This document shows, in pieces, positions 11,245-24,782 of a DNA stretch of 64,000 nucleotides. Within the stretch, counting starts at the first letter, position 1. Every line of letters begins with the position of its first letter. The translations under genes and the position numbers were made by a program. This DNA comes from Lingula anatina. Its lineage: Eukaryota; Brachiopoda; Lingulata; Lingulida; Lingulidae. Where the stretch lies: contig NW_019775381.1 of assembly GCF_001039355.2 (NCBI RefSeq), positions 23,535 to 87,534 on the forward strand. Direction: 5' to 3'. A model generated the notes under the pieces. The model was given only the letters and a program-made list of their open reading frames with translations, was not told where the DNA came from and made no database searches.

Positions 11245-13670
11245 GGGTGTCGTTGACCTTTACATACTTATATAGAAAAAAAAACAGATAAAAGTGAGAA
11301 AACCTTCTGTAGCAATAAAGTACTCAACAAACCTGTATGGATAAAAGACGATCATGTAGGAATTTCAGTTATTACTAAAAAGAAAATCATTGACAAGGGA
11401 GGGAATGTTTTCGAGCAATGTGGCACCCTATGTTATAATCCTTGGCACACACCTGTCTGTATTTTATATGGAGCCTTTTTTATGTTAGTTTAACCACAGA
11501 TACAAGTGGATCTGCATGTTCCAGTGTTTATTTGAACATGATTTTAATAGTATCGTGGAAACGAGTAATTTTAACGCTTTCTTGTGTATCTCCCGTTTCC
11601 CGTCAATTTTTTATGTTTTATTATTATTTTTTATTTATTTATTTTTTATTTTTTGCTTTGAGGCAAAACATGTGTCTTTAGAATGAGTACTCTAATATCT
11701 TTATCCAAGACTCTATGTGAGCGTAACACAGCCATTTGCGTTAATTTTGAAATTAAGCACCGGAAATTTACAGAAACACACGTTGCAGTTGCAGTTGCGT
11801 AATGCATTAAGAAGTATCTGACTGTCAACTGAAGAAATGACTTAAGATTGCTTTTGGATAAGGCATTGCAATTGGTATCTGTCAACAAGAATGTAGAAAA
11901 AAAACGTATTACTTATAAGAATTGGAAACTATTATATTACATTATATATACTCCAGAAATCTGAAGGCAATGCCTTCAAGTGTGTGACACTTTCAGTTTA
12001 ACTTTTGATGGTTTGCTAGTGTTTTTGAAGCATGCTTAATCATAAATAGATAATATTTATGCTTGATAGCTGCTTTTTGACCAAATCTTAATGCTGTGAT
12101 TAATTTAAAAAAGGTTTTTATCAATTTGTTCTACTTCATTTTTTATGTTCATATTATAGAATTCAAGGCATACACAATGTATCTACCAAAGATATCTGTT
12201 TATTCTATGGCTGCCAGAACATTTCTTACTATTAACATAACTGATACAAAATATAGAATATTTCGTTTGTTACATTTCCGTTGACTACATTTTAAAATGA
12301 TGAATAAATTGATATAAAACCCACCTACGACGTTTTTGTTATGTATAATTATCAAACAAAATTTTAAAAACAACCGGAATTCAATGGAAGTTCAAATAAA
12401 GCTTGAACCTGTAAAAAAGGTCAATATATCAACGCCATGAATATTACTGGGTATTTCGAAAGTATTTTTCAACATCTTTTTAAATTTGAAAATTTACAGG
12501 TAGTTTATCCCGATTTTTAGACTAAACAATGGCAGAAAAGGATTAGCTTGTAACTAAACCTTCTTGTCATAAAGCGCGTGTGTGGTAAAGAGACAAAACG
12601 ACCTACAGGTAGATACATTGTGTACAGAGGGAACAGAGACGCGGTGCTTGTTTTTCATCCTTTCTTGTCACGGCCTTATTCCCTGTGATGAACGCAGTCA
12701 GTGACTCAGGCACTGTTAAATACAGTCACACATGCAGATTCATAGGCACAATCAAATATACATGTTGTATTCGAACCAATTGCAAATAGGTCTACAGTTA
12801 TAGGAAGGCACAAGGCGTGTGATCTGAAATAACGTCGCGTTCCTAAATTAGTTTGTTTCGCGGCCTTCTCAAAAATTTGATAAAGGCACTTATAATTAAT
12901 TTCATGCAAACATGCCTAGTTAAAATAATGATATGGCAGCAGAATTCGTTGCGCGTCACTTTCATCCAGAAACAAGGTGAATGAAGAACTTGGAATTAAA
13001 ACGAATTCGGATGACACATCATATTTTGAGCAAATAGCAACGTTATAATTTTAGCTTTTTATCTCTCATAGGAAGTTTGAAGCCTATTTACGAAGACAAC
13101 AGCTGGCTTTTTGTAACAAAAAAAAACAAAAAAAAACAGCTAAATAAGTGCAAAGTGTAATCTGCAATTTTCATGCATGAGAGCTGTTGAAATGCTTTCT
13201 GGCCTGTCTGACGTCATATTCTCCATTATCTAAAGATGATCAATTTATCATTGTGGTACTTACAGTTGCAGTGCTTCATTGATGAGAAATTATCGACAGC
13301 GCCAGCCCTCATTATTTGCTGTGAAAAAGCATGAAATATATAACGATTTCTACTATATGCCTGACTCTAGATGTAAGCAATAAACACAAATTCATAGTTT
13401 ACATACTTTACTTTAAATCTGTTTTCCAGTCTTACCCCGAATGTTAAGGCCTATTTATTTTGCAACCCCTTCCGTCGAAAATTTATTTTGCTACCCCTCG
13501 AAACCCCCCCCCCCTCTCAGCCCTTCATCTATTTTGCGGAAATGAACTGGTCTGAGTTGCACCATCCGCAGAACATGTAATCCTTTATCAGAACATATAC
13601 TTTATTTATTTATATTTTTTATTTATTTCTTTATTTGTTTATTTGTTTGTTTGTTTTTGTTTCGACATTC

Positions 13671-13678
13671 TATAAAAA
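13671..13678 (+). promoter_or_regulatory. candidate TATA box of the SDR gene
   Basis: TATAAAAA lies 81 bases upstream of the ATG at 13759, a spacing that would leave a short 5' UTR. It follows a T-rich repeat, so its role is inferred from position only. Confidence 0.35.
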
Positions 13679-13758
13679 CACGCTATCAACACAATCAGCA
13701 TTGCGATCGTTGAGTAAACAGTAGCTTGACCCAGTTAAGTTGACCTATTTAGAGCGCA

Positions 13759-14797
13759 ATGGTTGATGAAGAGAAGCCGTCGTTTCCACGGCTTCTCTGG
13801 CTGATATTTTGCTCAGTATGTTGCGCATTCCGTGGCAGAATCCTGGGCCAGGCAAGGAAGTCGATAGCGGACGATGTGGTCCTCATAACAGGCGGAGGGA
13901 GAGGAATAGGGAGGAAGATTGCCCTGGAGATTGCTAAGTATCAGCCCAAACAGGTGCGTGACTGACATTGAAATATGCTGCAGAACTTCCGCTTTGTTTG
14001 TTTGTTTTGGATAATCTATCAGTGAGGATCTGTATATAGCGTAATATTGCACCAGTATATAATGTTAGTATGTCCACAGTGTACATGCATGTACATGTAC
14101 GTATTAGCACAGTTTAACCTTTATCATTTTTCTTTCTTTTACAAATGTACTAATTCATAAATTTATAATATCAGCCCATTCATTCATTTCTGCACACATG
14201 GTATACTCCATATTTTACTTGCAATACCTCATTTTTACTCATTGTTTGCAATAAATTCATAGCTTTTAATTTTGTTTTTTCTCTTCATTATTGCATGTTA
14301 TTGCACTTATGTATGTTATGAATGTACTGGTAGGCCATATTTTTTGTGGGTGAAGGTTAAATTTCTCCAGTCATATTCTGCACTTCCAACCTCCATGGAT
14401 ACTTTACATCATGTAAACTCGGACGTGCCCCTGATTGCTGAACTTGGAGTCACTGCAAAAAAGCCACACCATCAACTTTTTCATTTTTGGTGGTACTAAT
14501 GTTCAACTGTTTTTTTATGTTTTTGACATGTTGATTAGTCAGATAAATTAAGTTTTTTAAACATGGTGACATGTTTTTTTTTCCTTTCAGGTGATCTTGT
14601 GGGCTCGCTCTCTGGAGTCATTGGAAGTCACGGCATCAGAAGTGACTGCTTTGGGAGTTCCTTGTGATTTTATGATATGTGATGTCTCTGACTGTGAACA
14701 GGTTTATCAAAGAGTATGTGATATTCAACAGAATACATACGTATGCGCATGCATACACCCACATACACACACAGGTATGCACTCACTGATGCAAAAG

Positions 14798-14844
<47 letters not shown>

Positions 14845-17547
14845 TGAAGAAATGTGCACATACCATCACAGCTACAAAACACACACAATCACCAACATCT
14901 AAAATACAAAGTACATACACATTTGCATACTAATTTTTTTTTCAAATAATCTTTATATACAGCACCTGTAAATTTGAATGTGTTTTAGGCCAGAGAGACA
15001 CAGGAGAAATATGGACCAGTCACCATTTTAGTGAACAATGCTGGGATAGTGAAGGGGGGTCATGTGCTGGAGGCCCAGTTTGAGGATATAAAGAAAACTG
15101 TTCAGGTCAACACACTGGGAAATTGTTGGGTAAGGAAATACAGGGGAAGTATTTTATTATATATATTTGAATTTGTGTTAAAAGTCGGTTTCACTTTTAA
15201 GACATCTTTTGGTCAGAATGGTGTGGTTTAAGTGTTTTTTCGTTTTAGAAAAAATGTTTATTTATTTATTGCTTAATTTATTAATAACTTATCAACCTAA
15301 ACAGATAACACTGCTACTGGTAGTAGTTTATTTATGGTTTATTTGAAAGCTATGAAACCAATACTGTAAGCCCTTGTCAAGTAGCTCATTCAGCCATTCC
15401 CTTTCTTTTCATAGTTTACATTTCCCTAACTATTATTTTTCTTACAAGCACAACACACTCACAAGATTGTGTTAGATGAGAATGTGTTACATTGTCTCTT
15501 AATTCTTCCCACAGACCATGAAAGCATTCCTGCCTGCAATGATCAGCACCAACCATGGCCATGTGGTGAACATCAACTCTTGCCTGGGGTTCTCCACCAT
15601 CCCAAGGGGCGGGGATTACTCCGCCTCCAAACATGCCACTCTGGGAATGATGGAGGCACTGAGGGAGGAGCTACATGAGAAGGGCGTGGCAGGTGTCCAT
15701 GTGACCACCATACATCCATATATGGTCAAGAATAGGATGTTTGAGGGATGTGAGACAAGGTAGTTTAAAGGCATTGGGGCAGAGAATTGTTCAGAATTTT
15801 TTTCCATTTAATATATTTCCATTCTACATGTAAATGCAAATTTTTGTTTTCAGTTTTCTAACTGGGGTGTTCCCCTTATACCTGGTCCAAAGGCCACAAT
15901 GCCATTTCTTAAATCCTATTCTTCTTATAAACCCAAACTAGGTCTGATTAATTAGATTTTATTTTTCAGTGCAAAAAAAAAATTACTGAAGTACTGGTAT
16001 GATATGATGTATACATGACATGATTGTATCTTCAAGAAACCATTGTTGGAAGATGTGAAAAATACAGAGATATTTAAACACAGAACTCTTTTAGCTCAGA
16101 CAAATGGAATGTCAAAAAACTTGCTGCATTTGGTCACCATTATACACTTTTCTGAATTCAAATCTATTCATTGTGGTAATATTTGATGAATTATGAGATA
16201 ATTATTTATTACTGTAAACTTGTTTTTTTATTTTGTTTTATTTGTGCTTAATCAGGTAGCTCTGGTAACATTTTATTAAAATATGCCATTTCTTTATCAG
16301 GTTTCCTAATTTGTTTCCTCCACTGGAAGAAGATCATGTTGCTATGGAAACAGTGGATGCCATATTGAAGAATAAAGGAATGATCATACTTCCTCTGTTG
16401 CAGTATTTAACTTGGGTGGCTAGAAGGTGAATTTGACCTTTTTTTAGTCGAATAATTTATTCAGTTTAGTTATTAATTTTTACATTGCATAATCGGCTTT
16501 GCATTTTTGTTTGAAAAAATATGAATTTACAATACAGGTACATGACAGTGATTAAAAGCATCGATTTGAATTTTCACCTTGAGACAAATTAAAATAAATA
16601 CTTCTACATTCAGCACTAGCTTGGAGTAGAGCTTAATTGCAATTTTATGAAATTCCAAAAAAAGTAGGGAAACTAATGAATGAATCTTAAATTACTTTCA
16701 GCATGCTTCCTGCAGTAACCATCTACTCTGTGCTGCAGTTTACTGGTGTGGACAATTTCTTTGCCAGTATCAAAGCACACGATTAAAACCTAATCACAGC
16801 AATTGCTTTGGCTTGCTTGGTAATTCATTAATCAGTTAATTTACAAAGTCTCTTACTCTGTTTTGTGTTATCTGCAATTCAATTAATTGGTCATTATTTT
16901 TTTAATTACTTCATTAGTCATCATAGAAGATCAGATATAATATTCAATCATATTTGTTAATTTGTCTATTTTAATAGTAATCATTGTGATAAATATAGAA
17001 GGACAACATCAGGTAATTGAATCTGCTAGAAAAGAAAAGAAATCCGAAAAGGTTGCAGTTTTGATTTATTTGTGATTCTGCATGAGGGAATTTTCTAGAA
17101 AAATTTGGCTTGGGAACAGCAATCTTTTCAGCATGCTTTGAACTACTCGTAGCTCTATAAATAGGAATGCAGGGCTTTGTTATTTTATCTTAAGGCCTAT
17201 AAATGCAGGGTACAAACATATAGTGAATAGCTTTATCTCCCCGGTATATGAGGTTCCGAGTGGCAACTCAAATGTCTTTTAAATCTATGAACTAATAAAT
17301 TTAGGGTCGAAAGACGCTCTGCTGGAGAGAGTTATCAGTAAGCAGTGACTAGCAGGGTGATATGCCATTATCTATGTCATGTTACATTGGTTTTATTTTT
17401 TTTTCTTATTTCAGTGTGCTTCCAGTGGAGACCATGCTGCACGCGCTGAAGTTTTTGGGTGTTGACGTTGTGTTGACCAAGATACCGCCACCTAGGCAAC
17501 CAGTGCCTCCAAGACAGGCCCAACTAACAAAACAAGACCCGAAATGA
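13759..17547 (+). CDS. short-chain dehydrogenase, SDR16C type (RDH10/DHRS3/SDR16C5-like)
   Basis: Exons: 13759-13953, 14591-14713, 14989-15129, 15515-15759, 16301-16426, then either 16702-16786 or 17415-17547; all junctions are GT-AG and phase-consistent. The protein is 304 or 320 residues. A hydrophobic N-terminal segment (about 12-24) suggests membrane anchoring. The Rossmann nucleotide-binding motif is TGGGRGIG 44-51, NNAG is 122-125, and the catalytic Ser175, Tyr188 and Lys192 (YSASK) have the usual spacing. The TMKAFLP stretch after the NNAG exon and the C-terminal LPVETMLHALKFLGVD-type helix resemble RDH10 and related enzymes, which oxidise retinol or steroids at the ER or lipid droplets using NAD(P). 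The exact substrate cannot be read from sequence. The two last exons are paralogous; each ends in its own stop, and candidate AATAAA signals lie at 17294-17299 and 18310-18315. Confidence 0.9.
14800..14842. repeat. (CA)n microsatellite
   Basis: About 21 CA units inside the second intron of the dehydrogenase gene, shortly after the donor at 14714. Confidence 0.95.
16702..16786 (+). other. alternative terminal exon 6a of the SDR gene
   Basis: It follows TTACTTTCAG and begins with one base that completes a Ser codon with the AG left by exon 5. It reads MLPAVTIYSVLQFTGVDNFF and ends KAHD before TAA. The start SMLP, the helix and the GVD motif match the second terminal exon (SVLP...GVD) in position and phase, so the two are copies of one ancestral last exon. 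This one lacks the proline-rich tail. Confidence 0.75.
17415..17547 (+). other. alternative terminal exon 6b of the SDR gene
   Basis: It follows TTTTTTTCTTATTTCAG and also completes a Ser codon with exon 5. It encodes VLPVETMLHALKFLGVDVVL and then a Pro/Gln/Lys-rich tail that ends QDPK. It is more similar than exon 6a to the C-terminus of RDH10-type enzymes. Confidence 0.8.
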
Positions 17548-17824
17548 AAGTGAGACCCTCTCACAGGAAGTTTTCCCTCTCAATTGCTGACTCCGATGTG
17601 ATGAAGAAGACTGCAAATCTGGACTTGGGGTGTCATCTCCACACATTCCACTATATGCACTTCTTATTCTATTTTCAATTATGTCAGAAACAAACAACCT
17701 ATTATTAGATATACAAGTGCACGACAATTGCCGCACAGTGAATACTACTAGTACAGTAAAGCTGCTTAATCCACAGTAAATTGTGTATTTTACAATCACT
17801 TTGCATGTTACCTCTGTATTCCAA

Positions 17825-17992
17825 CAGGGGCGGATTTAGGCCGTCTTCTGGGTCTTCCGGAAGACGGTCAGATTTTTAAGTTTACATTTACGGGTATCTA
17901 ATATTTTCTGTCGGAAGACGGTCAAAAATTGAGGACGAATTAACAAAGATTATTTGGAAGACTGTCAGAAAATATCTCTGGATCCGCCCCTG
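17825..17992. mobile_element. 168-bp MITE with CAGGGGCGGAT terminal inverted repeats
   Basis: The left end CAGGGGCGGAT and right end ATCCGCCCCTG are perfect inverted repeats, typical of hAT-type non-autonomous elements. Inside, the phrase GGAAGAC(G/T)GTCA is repeated three times. The flanks TTCCAAC and GTCCAAC give an imperfect target duplication. The element lies in the 3' UTR region of the dehydrogenase gene, before its AATAAA at 18310. Confidence 0.75.
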
Positions 17993-18315
17993 TCCAACGT
18001 CGTATTATTGAATATGGCTTTTCAGGAGAGCAGGGAATCCGATATAATTCCCTGAGGAGAGCAAAGGTGCAAAGTCACCATTCACGTGACCAAGGTGGTG
18101 GTGGACCGAATCGTTCTGTTTTACTTGTGTTATCTAGTCTTTAAGTAAAGGATAATTCTGTTTTATAAGCCTATCTAGAGAAAGCAAATTTAGCTAGCCA
18201 TGTACATTGTATGGTCAATAACTATTCTTATTATTATTCCTTAATTGATGACAACGCATTTTGATAAAGTCCTTTTGATCTAAAATATACTACATGGTAT
18301 TATTCAAACAATAAA

Positions 18316-21300
18316 TATTGTGAATGTTTTTGCCGATTCTTTATGTCTTTCCTGCTTTTAAAAGACGTCACAGGGCCACGCAAGCAACCAAAGCGATCAT
18401 GAATTCTTTTTTTTTTTCTGGTAGGGAACGAACGTACGTGTATGTGTAGTTTCGTTTCTCGTCACTAGTCCAATTTGTATAAAAAATACAAAAATTCTGC
18501 CTTTCTCCATACTTCTTCCGAGGCCCTTGGGTTACTGATCTTTGACGTCATCACCAGAAAAAAAACACGTTATTTATACGTATGTTAAATAAGGTTTCAA
18601 TTTCACAGGTGACTTGAATAATGCAAACTCCTACATGTTGGTAGACCTTAACACACCTTGTAAACCTCCACCAACTCCTAGCTGCTCCCATTTTCAGTTA
18701 CCAGTGTGTCAAATTAATCACTGTACAATGATTGTGTACGTAATTTATTTTTAATTCAAAAAGAAAAAGAAAAATACGGTATATAGAACGTTCTAGAATT
18801 CCCGGTGCGGCAAGTTACAGACATAATCCAACAAACTTCCCTCAAGAAACCTAACTATAAGAATTCTTTAGGATTCTATATGGACTACGATATCCTTTGT
18901 TTTTACATGTACCAACATTAAATATAAATGTGATTTAATATTTTCTTTCTGAATCTTAACAAACAGACGCAGTAAGTGCTATGTTCCAATACGCTGGTTC
19001 GTTCTTCACCAATGATACTTGTACAATTTTTTAATTAACTTGGTTCCGGCCACTTGTTTTGAAGTCGCGTTCAAATACTTTATGACTTAAAGAGAAATGA
19101 GTTTAAAACGCGTCACCAGGTTTGAACGCCTTCTCTCTGCAGTGGCGCCATCTTTCCGTCATTTCCGCCTCGGACGCACTTACTAGTATTTCTGCTGATT
19201 AAAAATGACCCTAAGAGACCTGTAGCCAGCAATTTCAAAGAGGGGATTTTTTTTTCATTTCTGCAAAATTTGACTACTTCATACCCTTAGTTGACCCAGT
19301 TTAAGAAATAACATACACTCTTGTTTAAATTTTGATTAGGAGGGGACCTTTTTCGCCCATAATAGCGAGCCTTTGCAACTCATTCGACGGACCTGCCTCG
19401 GTTGACGCGTTTTAGACCTGAAATGGATTTTCACAGTTTGCAAAGAAAAGATGTCTGCACGCGTCTCGTACCTGAACCATATTTAATGTTATGTCCCATC
19501 CGGTCTTAATGCGTCCCTCATTATACAAATGGGGCATTTCGCACTCATTTTAACAACGAATACGAGCCATTAGGTAAAGAGCGAGTGAAATATTAACAAA
19601 AGAGTGATTAAAATGCAAGGTGAGGATTTAAAATCAAATGAAATAATTCTTTCGCGATAAATATTTCCCGCAAAACCCATTTCTTTGTTGGCATAAATAA
19701 TATCAATAGCATATTTTGCACTAATGTATTTAAGAGTAATGATAGGGCCCACTCTCTGTGTGGTACCATTATTCATATAAGTCCATGGACATCAATTCCT
19801 ACGAAGATGGTAATAATTTGTGACAATTTCAAATTAAAATTGCATAGCAGCTGCTGCTTTCTTTGAAAATTTCTCCCACACCTAAATATCTATCACACTT
19901 TGCTTCATATTTTCAAAAAGAGATTAAATTCATGAGGTTAAGCTAAGGAATGCATGTACCACCTATAAATTTAGCCTTGACTTTCTAAAAAAAAGGGGGA
20001 TATACTTCCTGGTAATTTAGAGTGAAATTTTTTCTCAAAAACCTCTTTTACTCATTGAAAATATCCCATTTACAAATACCTGCTATTTTTAAGAATTATG
20101 CTACATAAATGATACCTCTTACCCTGAGAGTCATAGGTCACAAGGTGCCTAATGAGATAGCCTTAAACGAAGGCGTCGGCACTTTTGACGTCAAACGAGA
20201 CTTTAAAAATGCGAAAATCCGTTTAAGGCGTTGTTGAACTCTAACTGTTTAGAGTGAAACTCTAAGCGCCAGATGCTTTAGTTTAAAAAAGCAATTGCAA
20301 TGCAAAAAAAAGAAGAATGGTAAAATCGTACCGTATGCATTTCTACAGATCGCATTTCTAACTTAAGAGGAAACATCCAGAAAATACATCCATGGATAAA
20401 TACTGTCGACCTTTAATTATTGCTTCACCGCATGCGCAAGTCTGCAGTAATTTTGACTAAAGACTCTTCCAAATCCCGCGAATATTTGCTGGATTTTACG
20501 TTAAGTCGCGAGACTTTGTGCAAAGTCCCGGATGATATCCATGACCTCTATCCAGCACACGCGTTATGTCACCGCTCAATTGGAGAGCAGTGCTACAAAT
20601 CTATGCTGTAGAACTCAGGGTGATCCTCGCCACTTTTTTATGTCTTAATTAACGTGTTTGTGATTGAGGCTACCAACGGGATCCCTCACATATACCACCC
20701 GTCATTGTGATCAATAGAAAGTTTAGACTGATCGATTTCCGCAGAATCCTTTCTGGCAAATTGTGATAGCTTTAATGGAGTGAAATGGTATGAAGCTTTC
20801 CGTGAGTGTAGTACTAGTAGGTCTATATCTAATATTTGAAACGAACAGGTGTGAGTAGTTAAACGCAGTGTACCTTATTCACCACGATTTCTTCAATTAT
20901 GTATAGGCCTATTTCAATCTACACTGAGTGCCTCGATGATGATGGATACCCTAAGAGCAAATTTCTTAATTGTAAAAGGTCCTTCAATCTATACATCCAC
21001 ATTTATAATACTACGGTTTGTTTTTCACCCAGCTATTAACAAAATGTTTAAAATTTGTTTATCGCTACATTTATTAAAACAATGACGTTACTTTTCTGTT
21101 GTCTATGGAGAACTGGTGAGCTGTTCAGAAACGGTCAAACTGATCACCGATCTTGTACGCTGCAAAAGATAATCACATTGCCATTTGAAATCTTGTCTAA
21201 TGTTTCGTTTTTCGTTACGAATCAAGCATAGTTTCTGTAATGTGAGTGTCATAGACAAAATGGTTTTTACTTTTATTGGCTTTTTTCGTCCTCCATATCT

Positions 21301-21790
21301 AATGGGTTTTTCAATAAATGCCAAGCGCCGCGAGGTAAATTTCCAGTTGCCATGCTCACTGAAAGGTGTACCTAAATAAACCACAGATTAAAACTCCCAT
21401 TAGAACACACGTCCTCAGTGCATGGATCTCTAGTCATTAACCAGGGGAATTAGTCAGATTGGGACATTTTAAATGCCGCTTTATTTTACGCCTAAATCTG
21501 ACTCAGGGCTGAGGTTGGTTGCGTGTTACAGATACCACAGCTGTGAGGACCATATGGAAATCAACTCACGTCGGCGGTACCTTTCGGGTCTCATTTAAGG
21601 ACGATAACTGTGACACCTAGACGCTTTTCAAACCATAAATCTGAAGGCGCTGACTGTTGTTTATTTTAGCTGCGACGGCGTTTATTTTTAGTGCGACTGT
21701 GCGTTTGGTTTGCCGTCGCTGCTTTTGCTCAATAGTCTGAATCTCACCAACTGACTTACAAAGATTTGGCGCTTTCTTCGTACGTGCTTT
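18316..21790. other. spacer between the dehydrogenase and tyrosinase genes
   Basis: I see no gene. It contains a copy of the GTAGCCAG repeat (19220-19396). A 59-codon open frame starting at ATG 20432 has no recognised motif and no splice context. Confidence 0.55.
19220..19396. mobile_element. second copy of the GTAGCCAG repeat family
   Basis: It starts ACCTGTAGCCAGCAATTTCA and ends CATTCGACGGACCTGCC, matching both ends of the element at 762-930 in the same orientation. The interior has diverged. Confidence 0.45.
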
Positions 21791-21823
21791 CCCGCCCATG
21801 TGTTAAAGACAACGAAAAAGACG

Positions 21824-24736
21824 ATGAGACAGTACCGATTCACGGTTTTGTCTCTCGTGGCTGTTTCCTTGCTCATTTCCGAAAGCTGTGGAGTTAAAGC
21901 CAAAGAAGAAGAGCCTACGAACCCAAAGGATCTCGTGAAACCTGTCCGTAAATCGGCCATACCCGAATTAGGAGAGTATTTCGCCTGCAAAGAAGAAATC
22001 GACAAGGAAGAGTCATTGCTGGATTATTCTGATAAAGAACGGGATAATTTCTGCCTCAAGAGACTACAGAAGTTATGGTTTAAAATAGATCCTCATCTTG
22101 ACGATAAGAATGATACTTGGTTGTACGGGGACGGGTCCGATGACAAAAACGAAACCGAAGCTGAGAGCCACGAACGAGAACGTAGACAGGCAGGCAAGCC
22201 AAAGGCCAAAGGAGGCAAAAGTAAAGAGCCGGTGAACATCAGCAACGAGGATGAGGAAGGATCAGGAGACGACACAAAGGAATTTATCTTTAAAGACGCG
22301 AATAAAAACTCTACCAAACCTGAAAAACTCCCGCCTTTTGCCGAACTTTCGAAATCTGCACGTGAATGGATAGAATCACTAGGAAGGGCTAAAATTGGCC
22401 CGTCTTCGAAATCTCGACCGAGACGCGGCGCCACGCCGTACCCTCCTTACGATCTCCCGCGGGCCACGAGGAAAGAATATCGCCTGTTGACAGACTCAGA
22501 GAGAAAGAGGTTCCACGCCGCCCTGCACAAAATGAAGACCATTTACATCGAAGGTATCAGTCAGTACGATATCTTTACGCGTCTCCATCTCAGCTGTAAC
22601 GCCCCGGCCAACCACCAAGGCCCGGCCTTCCTTCCCTGGCATAGAGAGTTTCTCAGAAGGTACGTGGCAGATGTTTTGATAAATGCTTTATTTTGACTGA
22701 TTTAGATGTTAATTCAGTTATACTAATATGTCATATATAATACAATTCTTCATCATTTTGTACAGTGTACTATCTGATGCTGTGTATAAATCTATGGCCT
22801 GAAAGAAATTGTAATGGAGTTGTTCTACGCGTACCCTCAAATTGACCTTAGTCCTTTTTGTCAAGTATAACTGCGCCATCCGCTCTCTGCAAGGGGTCCA
22901 CATTCCAAAGCTTCGGACATAAATTGTCGTTGATTTATATTAACTGTCTCTTCTAATATTATGACTAATTCGGCTGTCTAACAGACCTGGAATGTTGTAA
23001 TCGTCGGTTTGAAATCAGTTGGTTGACAATCCCAAATTTATTGGAGGATTGTCCTTCTTTTTTATTTATCTAGATACACCCTGGTAGACTGTTCAAAATG
23101 TTCCTTTTTTTAGTTTACGAAAACACTACCGGAAAGAGGGCCATCATCCAACAAAATGTCAATTACCTAATGTTGACAAAGCGTATTTTGGACAATGTCA
23201 TTTTGATTAAGCATCAAAGTCTTAATGCCAGTTCATTTGCATCCTATTTTTACAGCTCAAGAGGTATTACCTTTAAATGAAATTTAAGAACATGGTACAT
23301 GTGGTTAATGTGATGTAAAGGGTTTGTGAGGATTATTTCTTCATTATCCTCCTCTTTATCCATTAACTTCAAATAAAGTTGAAAAGGTGAATTTCTACAA
23401 TAATGTTTCCTGTGTACGTCCAACCACAAGTATTGAGTCGCTAGGGCACGCGTTTTGGTTGACATACCCACCGTTGAATCTTAATGGTATGAATTAAACT
23501 TGTTCATTTGCAATTACAATCCTATTAAGATTAAACTACAAGTCGGAAGACTACGTTATCATATGGTGTTCACAGTTGGTTGATTTTATATTCTTTATAT
23601 CCTGAAACTCAGATGTCTTATTGGGCGAGCAGCAAAGGCCGAAATTGGCAGCCGCAAACTCTGAATTAGTGCTTAAGATGATTGACAAAATTATCTAAAA
23701 CATCGCGTATGGTGATTAATTTAGTAAAAATATCTTCACATTTTGTGGCCAGGAGTACAAAAAACCTACAAAATCCGCCATTTTGTATTTCGATTTTCGC
23801 CCGTTTCCATGGTAATGTTTTATTTCCGTGGTATAATTTGGGTCTGCATATAAAGGGTACAAATTCCTAAATTCCTAAAATAAATCACTTTCTCTAGGGG
23901 ATTCTGCGCTTTCTTATATTACATTGTACAAAGGATTATTTGACTTATGGTAAAACGGTAAGTCGTTTATATAGAGAACAAACACGTTTTTTTTATACCT
24001 ACGAGGCGTAACTTTTCTACCCTTAATCAAAGGGCTTTGTCCTTGTGTGACCAAGGCCATTTGATGAAGTGCCGAAACGCAAAGCCTCGTAGTTGAAACA
24101 CGTTTAGTATTTTACAAACGATTACCTTTTTTAAGGATGATTTAAAAACCACGTGTCCTTATACAAGAGACAATGAAGAACCAATTTAACTGAATTTGAT
24201 CCGTCTTCAAAGCCATACTCTCTTGCCATTAACGCATATTCCACGCTTTTTGAAACAACCGTTTGATTTAGTTTGCTTTCCTGTGTTGAGGTCGTTGGGG
24301 GAATAAGTAGAAATATGAGGTATTTAGCCATTAAATGGAATTTGTTGTCGATAGGAAGAACTGCCAATGCTGATTTCCATCTTGCTTCTTTTTCCCATGG
24401 GTCACAGCTAGCTTCAAGCTTCAATTTACAAGTAATTTATCCACGAGACTCTGTCCTTGTTACAGTGTACGAAGATACATGTACTTCTAGGGTGTGAACC
24501 GTGCAAAGGTACCCTGATATCAGGGTGATGCTTTAAGTACGCCTTTCAAGTATCATTAAAATACTATACGTGTCACTGGTTGAATGTCATACTCACTAGT
24601 TATTCCGCTACGGATGACATCAAGTTGACCATTAATGGCGTATAAACTGCATCGATGACACTTCAAGTGAAAAAGATGCTACATGTACGTGTAGTATTTA
24701 GAGAGCCTATGAATATGAAGACAGTATTGTGCTCAA

Positions 24737-24782
<46 letters not shown>

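Larger units (their letters stand above)
10055..13758. other. spacer between the GTPase-Hint gene and the dehydrogenase
   Basis: No gene is seen. An ATTAAA at 10485-10490 could polyadenylate the upstream gene. The stretch contains a degenerate trinucleotide repeat (about 10380-10880), a poly-T run (11188-11239), and T-rich tetranucleotide repeats (TTTA/TTTG, about 13600-13660) just before the dehydrogenase promoter. Confidence 0.6.

Noticed and set aside
14714-14902. Readthrough frame after dehydrogenase exon 2
   Set aside because: It crosses a consensus donor and a (CA)n repeat, giving His/Thr-rich translation.
20420-20611. Short ORF with ATG at 20432
   Set aside because: No recognisable motif, splice context or polyadenylation signal; length is compatible with chance.
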